Notes: generated by a model from the sequence alone, not told the origin. DNA of 10,467 nucleotides from Chloroflexota bacterium (GCA_021847625.1 JAJZQK010000060.1:1-10467); one strand, 5' to 3'; positions 1-6,836 are shown, counted from the first letter of the stretch. A program made the numbers and translations.

Positions 1-2550
1 CAGGACTTCAACATGCGCTACCCGCTCGTCGACGGCCAGGGCAACTTCGGCTCCATCGACGGCGACAACCCGGCGGCCATGCGCTACACCGAGGCCCGTA
101 TGACGGCGATCGCCGAGGAGATGCTGGCCGATATCGACAAGGACACGGTCAACTGGGTCGACAACTACGACAGCACCCGTCAGGAGCCGGTCGTATTGCC
201 TGCCCGTATTCCCAACCTCCTTGTCAACGGTTCGGCGGGCATCGCCGTCGGCATGGCGACGAACATCCCCCCGCACAACCTCACCGAGGTCTGCGACGCG
301 GCGATCCACATGATCGACCACTACGGGGAGTGCGCCGAGGCCGGGGTTCCCTTCGACGTCGTCTGGGCCCGCGTCCATAGCGTAGACCCCAACGAGGCCT
401 TACTCGAGCAAACCCTTCAGAAGCCGAGCCCGGCCCTCCGCCAGCGCCTAGCGGCGCAGGCCGAGAAGATGGGCCTGGCCAAGCGCAAGGCCGTAAACTC
501 CGACCTGCTGATCCAGGTCGTCGACGACATGGTCGACATCGCCCCCGAAGAGCTGCTCGAACTGGTCAAGGGGCCCGATTTCCCGACCGGCGGCCTGATC
601 CTGGGCCAGGACGGCATCAAGGCGGCCTACACGACCGGGCACGGCCGCGTGGTGGTGCGGGCGAAGGCCCACATCGAGGAGATGCGGGCGGGCCGCTACC
701 AGATCACCGTGACCGAGCTGCCCTACCAGGTCAACAAGTCCGCCCTGCTCGAGAAGATCGCCGAGCTGGTGCGCGAGAAGCGGATCGAGGGCATCTCGGA
801 CCTCCGCGACGAGTCGGACCGCCACGGTATGCGCATGGTGATCGAGCTGAAGCGCGACGCGACCGCGCGGCAGGTGCTCCACACCCTGTACAAGCACACG
901 GCGATGCAAAGCGCCTTCTCCGTCAATATGCTAGCCCTCGTGGACACGCAGCCCCGTACGCTGACCTTGAAGGCGGCGCTGCAATACTTCATCGACCACC
1001 GGCTGGAAGTGGTCACGCGCCGGACGCAGTTCGAGCTGGACCGCGCCCGCAAGCGGGCTCATATCCTCGAAGGCTTGAAGATCGCCCTCGACAACCTGGA
1101 CGAGGTCATCGCCACCATCCGCAAGTCGCGGGACGCGGACACCGCCCGCACGGCCCTGATGAAGGGCTTCGCGCTCACGGAGATCCAGGCGCAGGCGATC
1201 TTGGATATGCAGCTGCGCCGCCTGGCCGCCCTCGAGCGCAAGAAGATCCTCGACGAACTGGCTGAGGTGCTGCGCCTCATCGCTCACCTTGAGGACCTTC
1301 TGGCCCATCCGCTCAAGATGCTCTACGTCGTCAAGGAAGAGCTCACGGAGATCAAGACCAAGTACGGCGACGCTCGGCGCACCCGCATCCTCTTGGACGA
1401 GCCGGAGGAGATTGCCGAGGAGGATCTGATACCCGACCAGGACGTCGTCACGGCCCTCACCGCGCGCGGCTACATCCGCCGGCTGCCGGTAGAGACCTAT
1501 CGGCCGCAGCGGCGGGCGAGGGGCGCCAACACAGGGGCCATCATCACCAGAGAGGACGACACGGTCCTTCACCTGATGGTCGCCAGCACCAGGGCCAGCG
1601 CCCTCCTCTTCACCAACCGGGGGCGCGTGTACCAGATGCGGGTCAACGACATCCCCGACGCCACCGCCACGCGGCAGAGCCGCGGCCTGCCGGTCAGCAA
1701 CTTCGTGAACATCGACCCCGAAGAGTCCGTCACGGCGCTGGTGCCGGTGCGGCGGTTCGAGCCGGAGCACTACCTGGTAATGGTGACGAAGAAGGGCGAC
1801 ATCAAGCGCATCACGGTCAGCGAGTTCGAGTCGATCCGCGCCAACGGCGTCATCGCCATCGCCCTGGACGAGGACGACGAGCTGCGCTGGGTGCGCCTCA
1901 CTACCGGCGATGACGAAATGATGGTCGCCACCGAGCACGGGCAGTGCATCCGCTTTCCCGCCAGCGACGTGCGGGCCTCCAGCCGCACCAGCGGCGGCGT
2001 GCGGGCCGTTCGTCTGGGCAAGGGCGACCAGGTGGCGGGGATGGACATCGTCGGCCGAGGCGAGGACCTCGTCACGGCCACCGAGCGGGGGTTCGTCAAG
2101 CGCACCGCCGTGGACGATTACCCGACGCAGGGACGTGGCGGGGGCGGCGTGCGCGGCGCCCGCCTCACCGAGAAGACGGGAGCTGCTGTGGCCGCGCGGG
2201 TGGTATCCGAATCCGACGAGATAATGGTCGCCACGGCCGAGGGTATGGTCTACCGTAGCTCCGTCGGCGCCGTGCCGCGCGTTGGCCGCGCGAGCCAGGG
2301 TGTGGGCCTCATGAAGGTGGCACCGAACGACCGGGTCGTCACCGTCGCCTGCATCTACGCGAACGGCGCCGCCAAGGAGGCCGGCATGGCCGACAAGAGC
2401 GGCGGCAAGGCGAAGAAGGCCGCGGCGGGCAAAGGCGCAGCCAAGATGGCAAGCAAGGGAACCAAAGCTGCCTCCACAATCAAGACAGCGCGCAAGCCTG
2501 CCGCGAAGCGCCCGGCCAAGGCGAAAGAGCCCGCCGCCACCGCCGAGTAG
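1..2550 (+). CDS. gyrA: DNA gyrase subunit A, 5'-truncated by the window edge
   Basis: Breakage-reunion subunit of DNA gyrase (A2B2), which introduces negative supercoils using ATP hydrolysed by GyrB. The frame is open from base 1; the true start lies upstream. By alignment with E. coli, about 93 N-terminal residues are missing, including the quinolone-resistance positions near 83 and 87. The motif [16 protein letters not shown] is at window residues 7-22, and the catalytic tyrosine of AAMRYTE is codon 85-87 (Tyr122 in E. coli). IPNLLVNG and [18 protein letters not shown] follow, then GPDFPTGG. The C-terminal beta-pinwheel starts near nt 1430. Three oddities: about 70 extra residues between HNLTEV and GPDFPT (nt 331-531); a degenerate GyrA box QRRARGA in the first blade (1507-1527); and a 54-residue Lys/Ala-rich tail (2386-2547). 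Estimated full length is about 940 residues against 875 in E. coli. ParC is a less likely identity given the full set of blades. Confidence 0.97.
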   Translation, partial: QDFNMRYPLVDGQGNFGSIDGDNPAAMRYTEARMTAIAEEMLADIDKDTVNWVDNYDSTRQEPVVLPARIPNLLVNGSAGIAVGMATNIPPHNLTEVCDAAIHMIDHYGECAEAGVPFDVVWARVHSVDPNEALLEQTLQKPSPALRQRLAAQAEKMGLAKRKAVNSDLLIQVVDDMVDIAPEELLELVKGPDFPTGGLILGQDGIKAAYTTGHGRVVVRAKAHIEEMRAGRYQITVTELPYQVNKSALLEKIAELVREKRIEGISDLRDESDRHGMRMVIELKRDATARQVLHTLYKHTAMQSAFSVNMLALVDTQPRTLTLKAALQYFIDHRLEVVTRRTQFELDRARKRAHILEGLKIALDNLDEVIATIRKSRDADTARTALMKGFALTEIQAQAILDMQLRRLAALERKKILDELAEVLRLIAHLEDLLAHPLKMLYVVKEELTEIKTKYGDARRTRILLDEPEEIAEEDLIPDQDVVTALTARGYIRRLPVETYRPQRRARGANTGAIITREDDTVLHLMVASTRASALLFTNRGRVYQMRVNDIPDATATRQSRGLPVSNFVNIDPEESVTALVPVRRFEPEHYLVMVTKKGDIKRITVSEFESIRANGVIAIALDEDDELRWVRLTTGDDEMMVATEHGQCIRFPASDVRASSRTSGGVRAVRLGKGDQVAGMDIVGRGEDLVTATERGFVKRTAVDDYPTQGRGGGGVRGARLTEKTGAAVAARVVSESDEIMVATAEGMVYRSSVGAVPRVGRASQGVGLMKVAPNDRVVTVACIYANGAAKEAGMADKSGGKAKKAAAGKGAAKMASKGTKAASTIKTARKPAAKRPAKAKEPAATAE

Positions 2551-2569
2551 CCCCTCCGGCCAGGATACC

Positions 2570-2606
2570 TAGCCCCAGCCCATCAGCACGCTGGGGCTAT
2601 TGTTTT
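2570..2606 (+). terminator. Intrinsic terminator of gyrA
   Basis: A perfect stem (TAGCCCCAGC at 2570-2579 with GCTGGGGCTA at 2590-2599) closes a 10-nt loop and is followed by TTGTTTT. It lies 20 bp after the gyrA stop. The T-rich side is only on the + strand, so it should end gyrA transcription but not that of the converging TPR gene. The right arm overlaps the TPR stop codon (2597-2599). Confidence 0.85.
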
Positions 2607-3775
2607 CCCTCGATGGCTGCCAGGCCATCCTTCGCCAGCTGGAGGTTGGGGGAAAGGGCAAGCGCCTGGTCGAATTGCTCCCGCGCTCGGTCGTAGAGCT
2701 GGAGATTGACGAGCGCCCAACCGAAGCCGGCGTGCGTCTCCGGTCTGTTGGGGTCAACAGCCAGCGCCTTCTCGAAGTAGGGTACCGCCGTATCGTACTG
2801 CTCACTTAGATAGTAGGACCAGGCCAGGTAGTTGAGCGAGGAGAAACGGGCGGGGTCTAATTCGCTTGCCTTCTGGAAGAAGGGAATCGCCGAGCCGTAG
2901 TCCTTCTGCTTGTAGTACGTCAGCCCCAGGCCCTCGTAGCCCTGGGGGTTGTACGGCTCGGCGTCTATCACGCTCTGGAACTCGGCGATGGCCTCCGGCC
3001 ATTGCCCGGCCGTCCGATAGACCGCCGCCAGGGAGAGACGATGATACGTCAGGTTGGGCCGCAACGCGACCGCTCGCTTCATCTCCTCCGCCGCCTTGTC
3101 GAAGGCCCCCACCGATTGGAGGGCGTAGCCGTAAGCCCGGTGAGCGTCAGCCGACTCGGGGTCCAGGGTGATCGCCTGCTGACCGGCGGCCAGCGCCGCT
3201 TCCGCCTGGCCCGTGTCGGCCTTGACCTCCGCGAGCACCCCCTGCACGATTGCGTTCGCGGGCTCCAAATTGACGGCGTTCTGGATCACCTCGCTGGCCT
3301 TGTCGTACTGCCCGTCCCAATCGTAGGCCAGCGCCAGCAGGGCGGCGTAGTCCGCCTTGTCCGCGGCGACCTCGGTCGCCTGCTGCAGCCGTTGGATACC
3401 CTCGCCAGTCTTGCCCCGCACGGTTAGCGCCCAACCCCAATCCGCCAACGCCCGGCCGTTGTCGGCCTCGATCGAGAGGGCCTGGTTATAGGCCGCCATC
3501 GCCTCTTCGACCCTGCCTTGGGCGAACAGGCCCTCCCCCTGCTCGATCAGGGGCTGGGCGCTAGGCGCGGCCGTTGGCACAGTCGCTTCCTTGGCTCGCA
3601 GGGGGGCGGAGATGACGTAGTAGATCCCGAAGCCGAGGGCGACGAGCAGCGCCAGAAAGCCAAGCGTCACCCACAGGGCCCGGCCCCGCCGGGGGCTGGG
3701 AGCAGATTCCGACTCGATCAGCACGTCCGGGTCCGAGAGAGCTTGCTCTCCGTCGCGCGAGGTATCGTCTTCCAT
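2597..3775 (-). CDS. Membrane-anchored tetratricopeptide-repeat protein
   Basis: The 392-residue product has a short acidic N-terminus, a basic stretch PRRGR (28-32) and one hydrophobic segment at about residues 34-56. The rest is roughly nine TPR units between residues 75 and 380, with the typical W/Y-G-A-DP spacing (for example EAIAEFQSVIDAEPYNPQGY at 261-280). The basic residues before the membrane segment predict an N-terminus in the cytoplasm and TPRs outside, like a signal anchor. TPRs bind other proteins, and the partner cannot be read from the sequence. I chose the ATG at 3773-3775 because GGAGA precedes it by about 6 nt and a promoter lies just upstream. The frame stays open 76 codons further (to 4003), but that extension would run through the promoter and has no domain. 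It converges on gyrA and is transcribed alone. Specific function unknown. Confidence 0.9.
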   Translation of the reverse strand: MEDDTSRDGEQALSDPDVLIESESAPSPRRGRALWVTLGFLALLVALGFGIYYVISAPLRAKEATVPTAAPSAQPLIEQGEGLFAQGRVEEAMAAYNQALSIEADNGRALADWGWALTVRGKTGEGIQRLQQATEVAADKADYAALLALAYDWDGQYDKASEVIQNAVNLEPANAIVQGVLAEVKADTGQAEAALAAGQQAITLDPESADAHRAYGYALQSVGAFDKAAEEMKRAVALRPNLTYHRLSLAAVYRTAGQWPEAIAEFQSVIDAEPYNPQGYEGLGLTYYKQKDYGSAIPFFQKASELDPARFSSLNYLAWSYYLSEQYDTAVPYFEKALAVDPNRPETHAGFGWALVNLQLYDRAREQFDQALALSPNLQLAKDGLAAIEGKQ

Positions 3776-3804
3776 AACCGTCTCCGGGGGAAAGGTGTTG
3801 GACC

Positions 3805-3834
3805 ATATTAGGGGAAGCGCCCGGTACTTGTCAA
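3805..3834 (-). promoter_or_regulatory. Promoter of the TPR gene
   Basis: On the minus strand there is a perfect -35 TTGACA (3829-3834), an 18-bp spacer and TAATAT (3805-3810, 4 of 6 to TATAAT). The predicted transcript starts near 3798, about 23 nt before the ATG at 3775. This supports the short form of the TPR protein. Confidence 0.7.
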
Positions 3835-3873
3835 CACACGCATGCCAATACTCAAGGCGCCTGGTTCTCTTTC

Positions 3874-3904
3874 TTGATCTGCCGATGCACAAGTGCCATA
3901 TAAG
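3874..3904 (+). promoter_or_regulatory. Weak candidate promoter facing the glycosyltransferase remnant
   Basis: TTGATC (3874-3879) and TATAAG (3899-3904) are separated by 19 bp, slightly longer than ideal. It points rightward into the remnant at 4023 and is divergent to the TPR promoter. Support is only from consensus matching. Confidence 0.3.
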
Positions 3905-4022
3905 CCCCAATGAACCGCCGGTCTGGCCTGAGCCGTTCGGCCGGCCGCGGGCAGGGCTCGGGTTAACTGCCGCCAGGTGTGGCATCGGCATTGCGAACGC
4001 CAAGGAGAGGGGGCCCTCCGTC

Positions 4023-4404
4023 GTGGGAGAACGCGATGCACTCGCCGTGATGGCGAGGTATCCGCAAGCCGGGCAGGTGAAGACGCGCCTGGCGGCCGAG
4101 ATTGGCGTTGCGGCAGCAACCGACCTCTATACCGGCTTCCTGCGGGATATCTACCTCAGGCTGTCCGGTCCCGAGCGGCCCTGGCACCTCTGCTGGGCCT
4201 ACACCGCCGTCGAACGGAGCCTGGCCACCCTCCTGGGCGCAGGCGACTACATGCCGCACAGGGGCGGCGACCTGGGCGATCGTCCGCGAAACGTATTCGC
4301 GGACCTGCTCGCGCGGGGGGTTCCGGCGCGTCGCCATCATCGGTTCGGACTCGCCACACCTGCCCGGAGATCCTAAGAGCCCCGTCTTACCCAGTGTTGT
4401 ATAG
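4023..4404 (+). pseudogene. Remnant of a DUF2064/TIGR04282-type glycosyltransferase gene (frameshifted and 3'-truncated)
   Basis: The N-terminal frame reads ALAVMARYPQAGQVKTRLA, the signature start of the TIGR04282/DUF2064 glycosyltransferase family (A-K/R-x-P-x-x-G-x-V-K-T-R-L), and continues to GGDLGDRPRNVFADLLARG. At a run of six G (4315-4320) the homology moves to the +1 frame, which reads FRRVAIIGSDSPHLPGD, the family's sugar-nucleotide/metal-binding GSDSP region. One extra G explains this. After about 4374 the homology ends: the second half of the domain (normally about 200 residues in all, with a D-G-G-Y-Y motif) is absent, and the frame reaches TAG at 4402-4404. The likely start is GTG at 4023, with AAGGAGAGG about 13-15 nt upstream. 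The homopolymer shift alone could be a sequencing error, but the missing 3' half cannot be explained that way. Substrate unknown. Confidence 0.75.
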
Positions 4405-4467
4405 CGCACTGTTGCCTCCCGTAAGGTGTTATCGCCCGGCAGCCGCGTTTGCGCCGTGCCTTCCCGT

Positions 4468-4481
4468 GCATTGTACAATGC
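4468..4481. repeat. 14-bp perfect palindrome GCATTGTACAATGC
   Basis: The two halves GCATTGT and ACAATGC are exact reverse complements with no spacer. The centre carries TACAAT on both strands, a 5-of-6 match to a -10 box, so it could be a dimeric regulator site or part of a promoter. No regulator gene lies beside it. Confidence 0.4.
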
Positions 4482-4531
4482 GTGGGCAACAAACAACCGT
4501 TGAGCTCGCGGCCCGTGCTCTTTGTATGTAC

Positions 4532-4537
4532 TATAAT
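4532..4537 (+). promoter_or_regulatory. Candidate -10 box (TATAAT) for the deoxyribosyltransferase-like gene
   Basis: A perfect TATAAT in otherwise GC-rich sequence. No good -35 is found 16-18 bp upstream. If used, transcription would start near 4544 and give a leader of about 180 nt containing the three hairpins. Confidence 0.4.
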
Positions 4538-4552
4538 TGTCAGCCAGCGGGG

Positions 4553-4590
4553 CCGGCGGGATCATCCATCGCCCCGCGGGAGATCGCCGG
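4553..4590 (+). repeat. Leader hairpin 1
   Basis: CCGGCG (4553-4558) pairs with CGCCGG (4585-4590). The stem can be extended inward by ATC/GAT after a two-base bulge. It is the first of three successive stems upstream of the gene at 4724. Confidence 0.35.
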
Positions 4591-4622
4591 GGAATCAACA
4601 CGGGAGTTCCGTGGCTGTAGGA

Positions 4623-4664
4623 GCGCGGTCTCCGCGCCCGCGGGCCGGGCAGGGTTGCCCGGCC
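4623..4664 (+). repeat. Two adjacent GC-rich hairpins, REP-like
   Basis: The first stem is GCGCGG (4623-4628) with CCGCGC (4632-4637) around a TCT loop. The second, five bases later, is GGCCGGGCA (4643-4651) with TGCCCGGCC (4656-4664) around GGGT, a perfect 9-bp stem. No T-run follows on either strand, so they do not look like intrinsic terminators. Paired short GC-rich palindromes between genes resemble REP-type repeats; a folded mRNA leader is the alternative. Confidence 0.5.
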
Positions 4665-4723
4665 TATAAGAAACGCAGGTCGCGAACAACTTTTCAAAGG
4701 AATCGTATAGGAGAGGAAGGGGA

Positions 4724-5203
4724 ATGCGGATCTTCTTGGCAGGCATCATCCAAGGCTCTCACCCCGGAACCGAATTGCACGACCAGGACTACCGGGACGA
4801 GATAAAGCAGATCGTCGGGGCGCATCTGCCCGAGGCAACCGTGACCTGCCCGATGGACCTGCACCCGAACGGCATCGCCTACGGGCCGGCGGATATTCGC
4901 CGTGCCTTCTTCTCGCTCGTCGAGCAGGCGGCCGGCGCCGACGTGCTCGTCGCCTACCTTCCCGAGGCCAGCCTCGGTACCGCCATCGAGATCTGGGAAG
5001 CCTACCACGCCGGCCGCCCGGTCGTAACCATTACGCCGATGCGACACAACTGGGTCGTCAATCTGCTCTCGGAGCAGGTGTGCTACTCGCTCGCCGAGTT
5101 CGGTGAGTTCGTGGCGGAAGGGGGCATGGAGAGGATAGCGGAGGCGGCCGCGGCCAGATGGGCTGCTACTCCTCTTCCTCCTCGGGGGGAACGCTCCGAA
5201 TAG
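4724..5203 (+). CDS. Nucleoside 2-deoxyribosyltransferase-like protein
   Basis: A 159-residue soluble protein beginning MRIFLAGIIQGS, the first beta strand and loop typical of the nucleoside 2-deoxyribosyltransferase (NDT)-like Rossmann fold. GADVLVAYLPEASLGTAIEI (71-90) matches the fold's second signature: Asp73 followed by a strand, then G-T-x-x-E. Glu89 sits where classical NDTs carry their nucleophile. GRPVVTITP (97-105) follows. Family members cleave N-glycosidic bonds of (deoxy)nucleosides or nucleotides; the substrate here is unknown and catalysis is not proven. The start is firm: ATG at 4724 follows AGGAGAGGAAGGGG. The last 12 codons run into the 3' end of the convergent corC-type gene (38-bp overlap). 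The Ala/Pro/Arg-rich C-terminus looks unconserved. Confidence 0.8.
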   Translation: MRIFLAGIIQGSHPGTELHDQDYRDEIKQIVGAHLPEATVTCPMDLHPNGIAYGPADIRRAFFSLVEQAAGADVLVAYLPEASLGTAIEIWEAYHAGRPVVTITPMRHNWVVNLLSEQVCYSLAEFGEFVAEGGMERIAEAAAARWAATPLPPRGERSE

Positions 5204-6488
5204 CCCTCACCTTGCGGATCCGCCGGCCGACCATCGACTCGACGGTGACGGTGACGTCCCCTGCTTGCACGCTATCGCCGGGGATGGGTATCCGGCCGAG
5301 TTTGGCGAAGACCAGCCCGGCCACTGTGTCCACGTCCTCGACCTCGATTTCCACATCCAGCGCCTCGCCCAGGTCGGCCACCGAGACGAGACCGTTGGCG
5401 AGCACTTCATGGGGCCCGACCACGTCCAGGCGGCTCTCCTCGAGGTCGTACTCGTCGCGAATTTCGCCGACGATCTCCTCCAGCAGGTCCTCCATCGTCA
5501 CCAGGCCGGCCGTGCCGCCGTACTCGTCGACGACGACCGCCATCTGCGTGCGGTTCTGCTGCAACTCCCTGAACAGTTCGCTCACCCGCTTGGTTTCCGG
5601 CACGAAGACCGGCGGACGCATAAGCGCCGTGATCCCCGACGGGCGGGGAGTCTGGGAGAAGTAGCGCAACAGGTCCCTCGCGTCGAGGATGCCGACGACG
5701 TTGTCGATTGAACCCTCGTAGATCGGCAGGCGCGAGAAGCCCGCCCGCATGAACGATCCCACTGCCTCCTCGACCGGCGTGTCTTTCTCCAGGGCCAGCA
5801 TGTCGATGCGGGGGACCATCACCTCGCGGACGACGAGGTCGCCGAAGTCGAAGATGCCGTGGATCATGTTGCGCTCGAAGGGCTGGATGATCCCGTCATG
5901 CTCGCCCGCGTCGACCATGGAGATTATCTCGTCCTCGCTGACGGCGGGCATGCGCGCCCGCTCGCGGACGCCGAACAGCCGCAGCACGAGGTTGGTCGAT
6001 ATGGTGAGCAAGCCGACGATCGGCATCGTTATCGTCGCCAGGATATCGATCGGCCTGGCGATGCGCAGGGAGATGGCTTCCGCATAGCGGATGGCGATGG
6101 TCTTGGGGGCAAGCTCGCCGAAGACGAGCGTGAAGTACGAGACCAGGAAGGTGACGACGATGACGGCGATCGGGTCGGCGGCGCTGGCGATGGGCGCGAA
6201 GGGAACGGTCCGCAGGTAATTCCCCAGGAGCGTGGCCAAGGAGATGGCCGCCACGGCTGAGGCAAAGAAACCCGCCAGCGTAACGCCCACCTGAATGGTT
6301 GCCAGGAAGCGGCTCGCGTTCTCCATCAGGCGCATTATGATCTGCGCCGAGCGCACGCCGTCCTCGGCCAGCTGCCTGATACGAGCCCTCGGCACGGATA
6401 CGACCGCGATCTCTGAACCTGCGAAGAAGGCGTTCACCAGGATCAGTAGGGCGATGACCCCAATCTCGGTCAAGATCTCTGATGTCAA
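5166..6488 (-). CDS. CorC/HlyC (CNNM/UPF0053) family transporter: DUF21, two CBS domains, CorC_HlyC domain
   Basis: Integral membrane protein of the CNNM/CorC family, linked to Mg2+/Co2+ export or homeostasis. Family members have often been mis-named hemolysins. The N-terminal DUF21 domain has several hydrophobic segments and the family motifs NAFFAGSEIAVVS and VFGELAPKTIA. Then comes the acidic connector DEIISMVDAGEHDGII, a CBS pair (REVMVPRIDM to SGITALMRPPVFV, and MAVVVDEYGGTAGLVTMEDLLEEIVGEI split over two helices), and the C-terminal transporter-associated domain (GLVSVADLGEALD to GDVTVTVESM). It ends in PPEEEEE. No ATG opens the frame. I chose TTG at 6486-6488, because GGGGAG precedes it by 8 nt and the product then starts just before the first membrane helix. 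TTG at 6510-6512, with AGGAAG 5 nt upstream, would add 8 residues. The 3' end overlaps the convergent gene by 38 bp. The ion is inferred from family only. Confidence 0.92.
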   Translation of the reverse strand: MTSEILTEIGVIALLILVNAFFAGSEIAVVSVPRARIRQLAEDGVRSAQIIMRLMENASRFLATIQVGVTLAGFFASAVAAISLATLLGNYLRTVPFAPIASAADPIAVIVVTFLVSYFTLVFGELAPKTIAIRYAEAISLRIARPIDILATITMPIVGLLTISTNLVLRLFGVRERARMPAVSEDEIISMVDAGEHDGIIQPFERNMIHGIFDFGDLVVREVMVPRIDMLALEKDTPVEEAVGSFMRAGFSRLPIYEGSIDNVVGILDARDLLRYFSQTPRPSGITALMRPPVFVPETKRVSELFRELQQNRTQMAVVVDEYGGTAGLVTMEDLLEEIVGEIRDEYDLEESRLDVVGPHEVLANGLVSVADLGEALDVEIEVEDVDTVAGLVFAKLGRIPIPGDSVQAGDVTVTVESMVGRRIRKVRAIRSVPPEEEEE

Positions 6489-6513
6489 GCTCGGCGCTCC
6501 CCGGAGCTGCAAG

Positions 6514-6529
6514 ATGTCTTCCTAGACAT
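6514..6529. repeat. Inverted repeat ATGTCT-TCCT-AGACAT upstream of the corC-type gene
   Basis: Two perfect 6-bp arms around TCCT, 25 bp before the preferred TTG start (6488) of the transporter gene. It could be an operator, or a leader hairpin whose loop holds the alternative AGGA ribosome-binding sequence. No regulator is identified. Confidence 0.4.
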
Positions 6530-6806
6530 TAGCACAACCGCGGCCCCCAATGCAAGGAGGCTCGGTTGGATAGTACGTGGGCCCTTGCAGGCCGACGATT
6601 CGGAAGGCCGCCCTGCCGAGGTGGGCGCGGTTCCTGCGGGGGCAGGGGCGTCGCCGCCGCGGGGACGGAGGCTTCCCCAGGGCTGGCGGCGAGGCACTCT
6701 CGGGCCGCGCAGGAACCATGTGGGCGTAATCGCGAGCAATGCGTCGCTTCGGCACGCCAGAAGTAGTCCAGGCCAGATATTTGCTTGCTAGCGTCCCTTG
6801 AGGCGT
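6530..6806. other. Divergent intergenic region between the corC-type gene and groES
   Basis: No credible gene. Short frames on both strands are Gly/Arg/Pro-rich and lack domains. It holds TGCAAGG/CCTTGCA arms (6551-6557 and 6583-6589), the nested inverted repeat at 6629-6717, and presumably the minus-strand promoter of the transporter gene. No clear -35/-10 pair for that promoter was found (TACTAT at 6570-6575 lacks a good -35). Confidence 0.5.
6629..6717. repeat. Nested inverted repeat (about 89 bp)
   Basis: Three nested arm pairs: GGTTCCTGCG (6629-6638) with CGCAGGAACC (6708-6717); TCGCCGCC (6651-6658) with GGCGGCGA (6685-6692); GGGGA (6661-6665) with TCCCC (6674-6678). Together they could fold into one long interrupted hairpin. 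It carries no coding signal and no terminal direct repeats that I could confirm. Confidence 0.5.
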
Positions 6807-6836
6807 TTGCTCAAATGGCGAGCTGCACGCTAACAT
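6807..6836 (+). promoter_or_regulatory. Candidate groES promoter
   Basis: TTGCTC (6807-6812) and TAACAT (6831-6836, 4 of 6) are 18 bp apart. The predicted start near 6842 falls inside the first CIRCE, the usual arrangement for HrcA-repressed sigma-A promoters. The -35 is weak, so position support comes mostly from the operator. Confidence 0.4.

Larger units (their letters stand above)
4405..4723. other. Intergenic region without a credible gene
   Basis: About 320 bp between the glycosyltransferase remnant and the deoxyribosyltransferase-like gene. Open frames on both strands are Arg/Pro/Gly-rich and have no domain signature. It holds a 14-bp palindrome (4468-4481), a TATAAT box (4532-4537) and three hairpins (4553-4590, 4623-4637, 4643-4664). 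The first 100 bp or so may be decayed sequence from the lost 3' half of the glycosyltransferase gene, but no residual homology is recognisable. Confidence 0.6.

Noticed and set aside
931..1938. 335-codon open frame antisense to gyrA
   Set aside because: A GC-rich shadow of gyrA with low-complexity composition and no recognisable family.
3776..4003. 76-codon N-terminal extension of the TPR protein
   Set aside because: It would include the TTGACA/TAATAT promoter and an unstructured Arg-rich segment. ATG 3775 has a proper ribosome site.
4643..4664. 9-bp hairpin as an intrinsic terminator
   Set aside because: It is followed by TATAAGAAA and not by a T-run on either strand.
3963..4697. 244-codon minus-strand frame across the glycosyltransferase remnant and the gap after it
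   Set aside because: Arg/Pro/Gly-rich, with no motif and no ribosome site. Its second half is antisense to recognisable DUF2064 sequence.
3977..4805. Two plus-strand frames (3977-4669 and 4449-4805) spanning the hairpin region
   Set aside because: Arg-rich composition, no domain, and they run through palindromes and into the NDT-like gene in the wrong frame.
6529..6555. CIRCE-like sequence TTAGCACAA near the transporter gene
   Set aside because: Only the left arm fits (7 of 9). The right-arm position does not match, so HrcA control of this gene is not supported.
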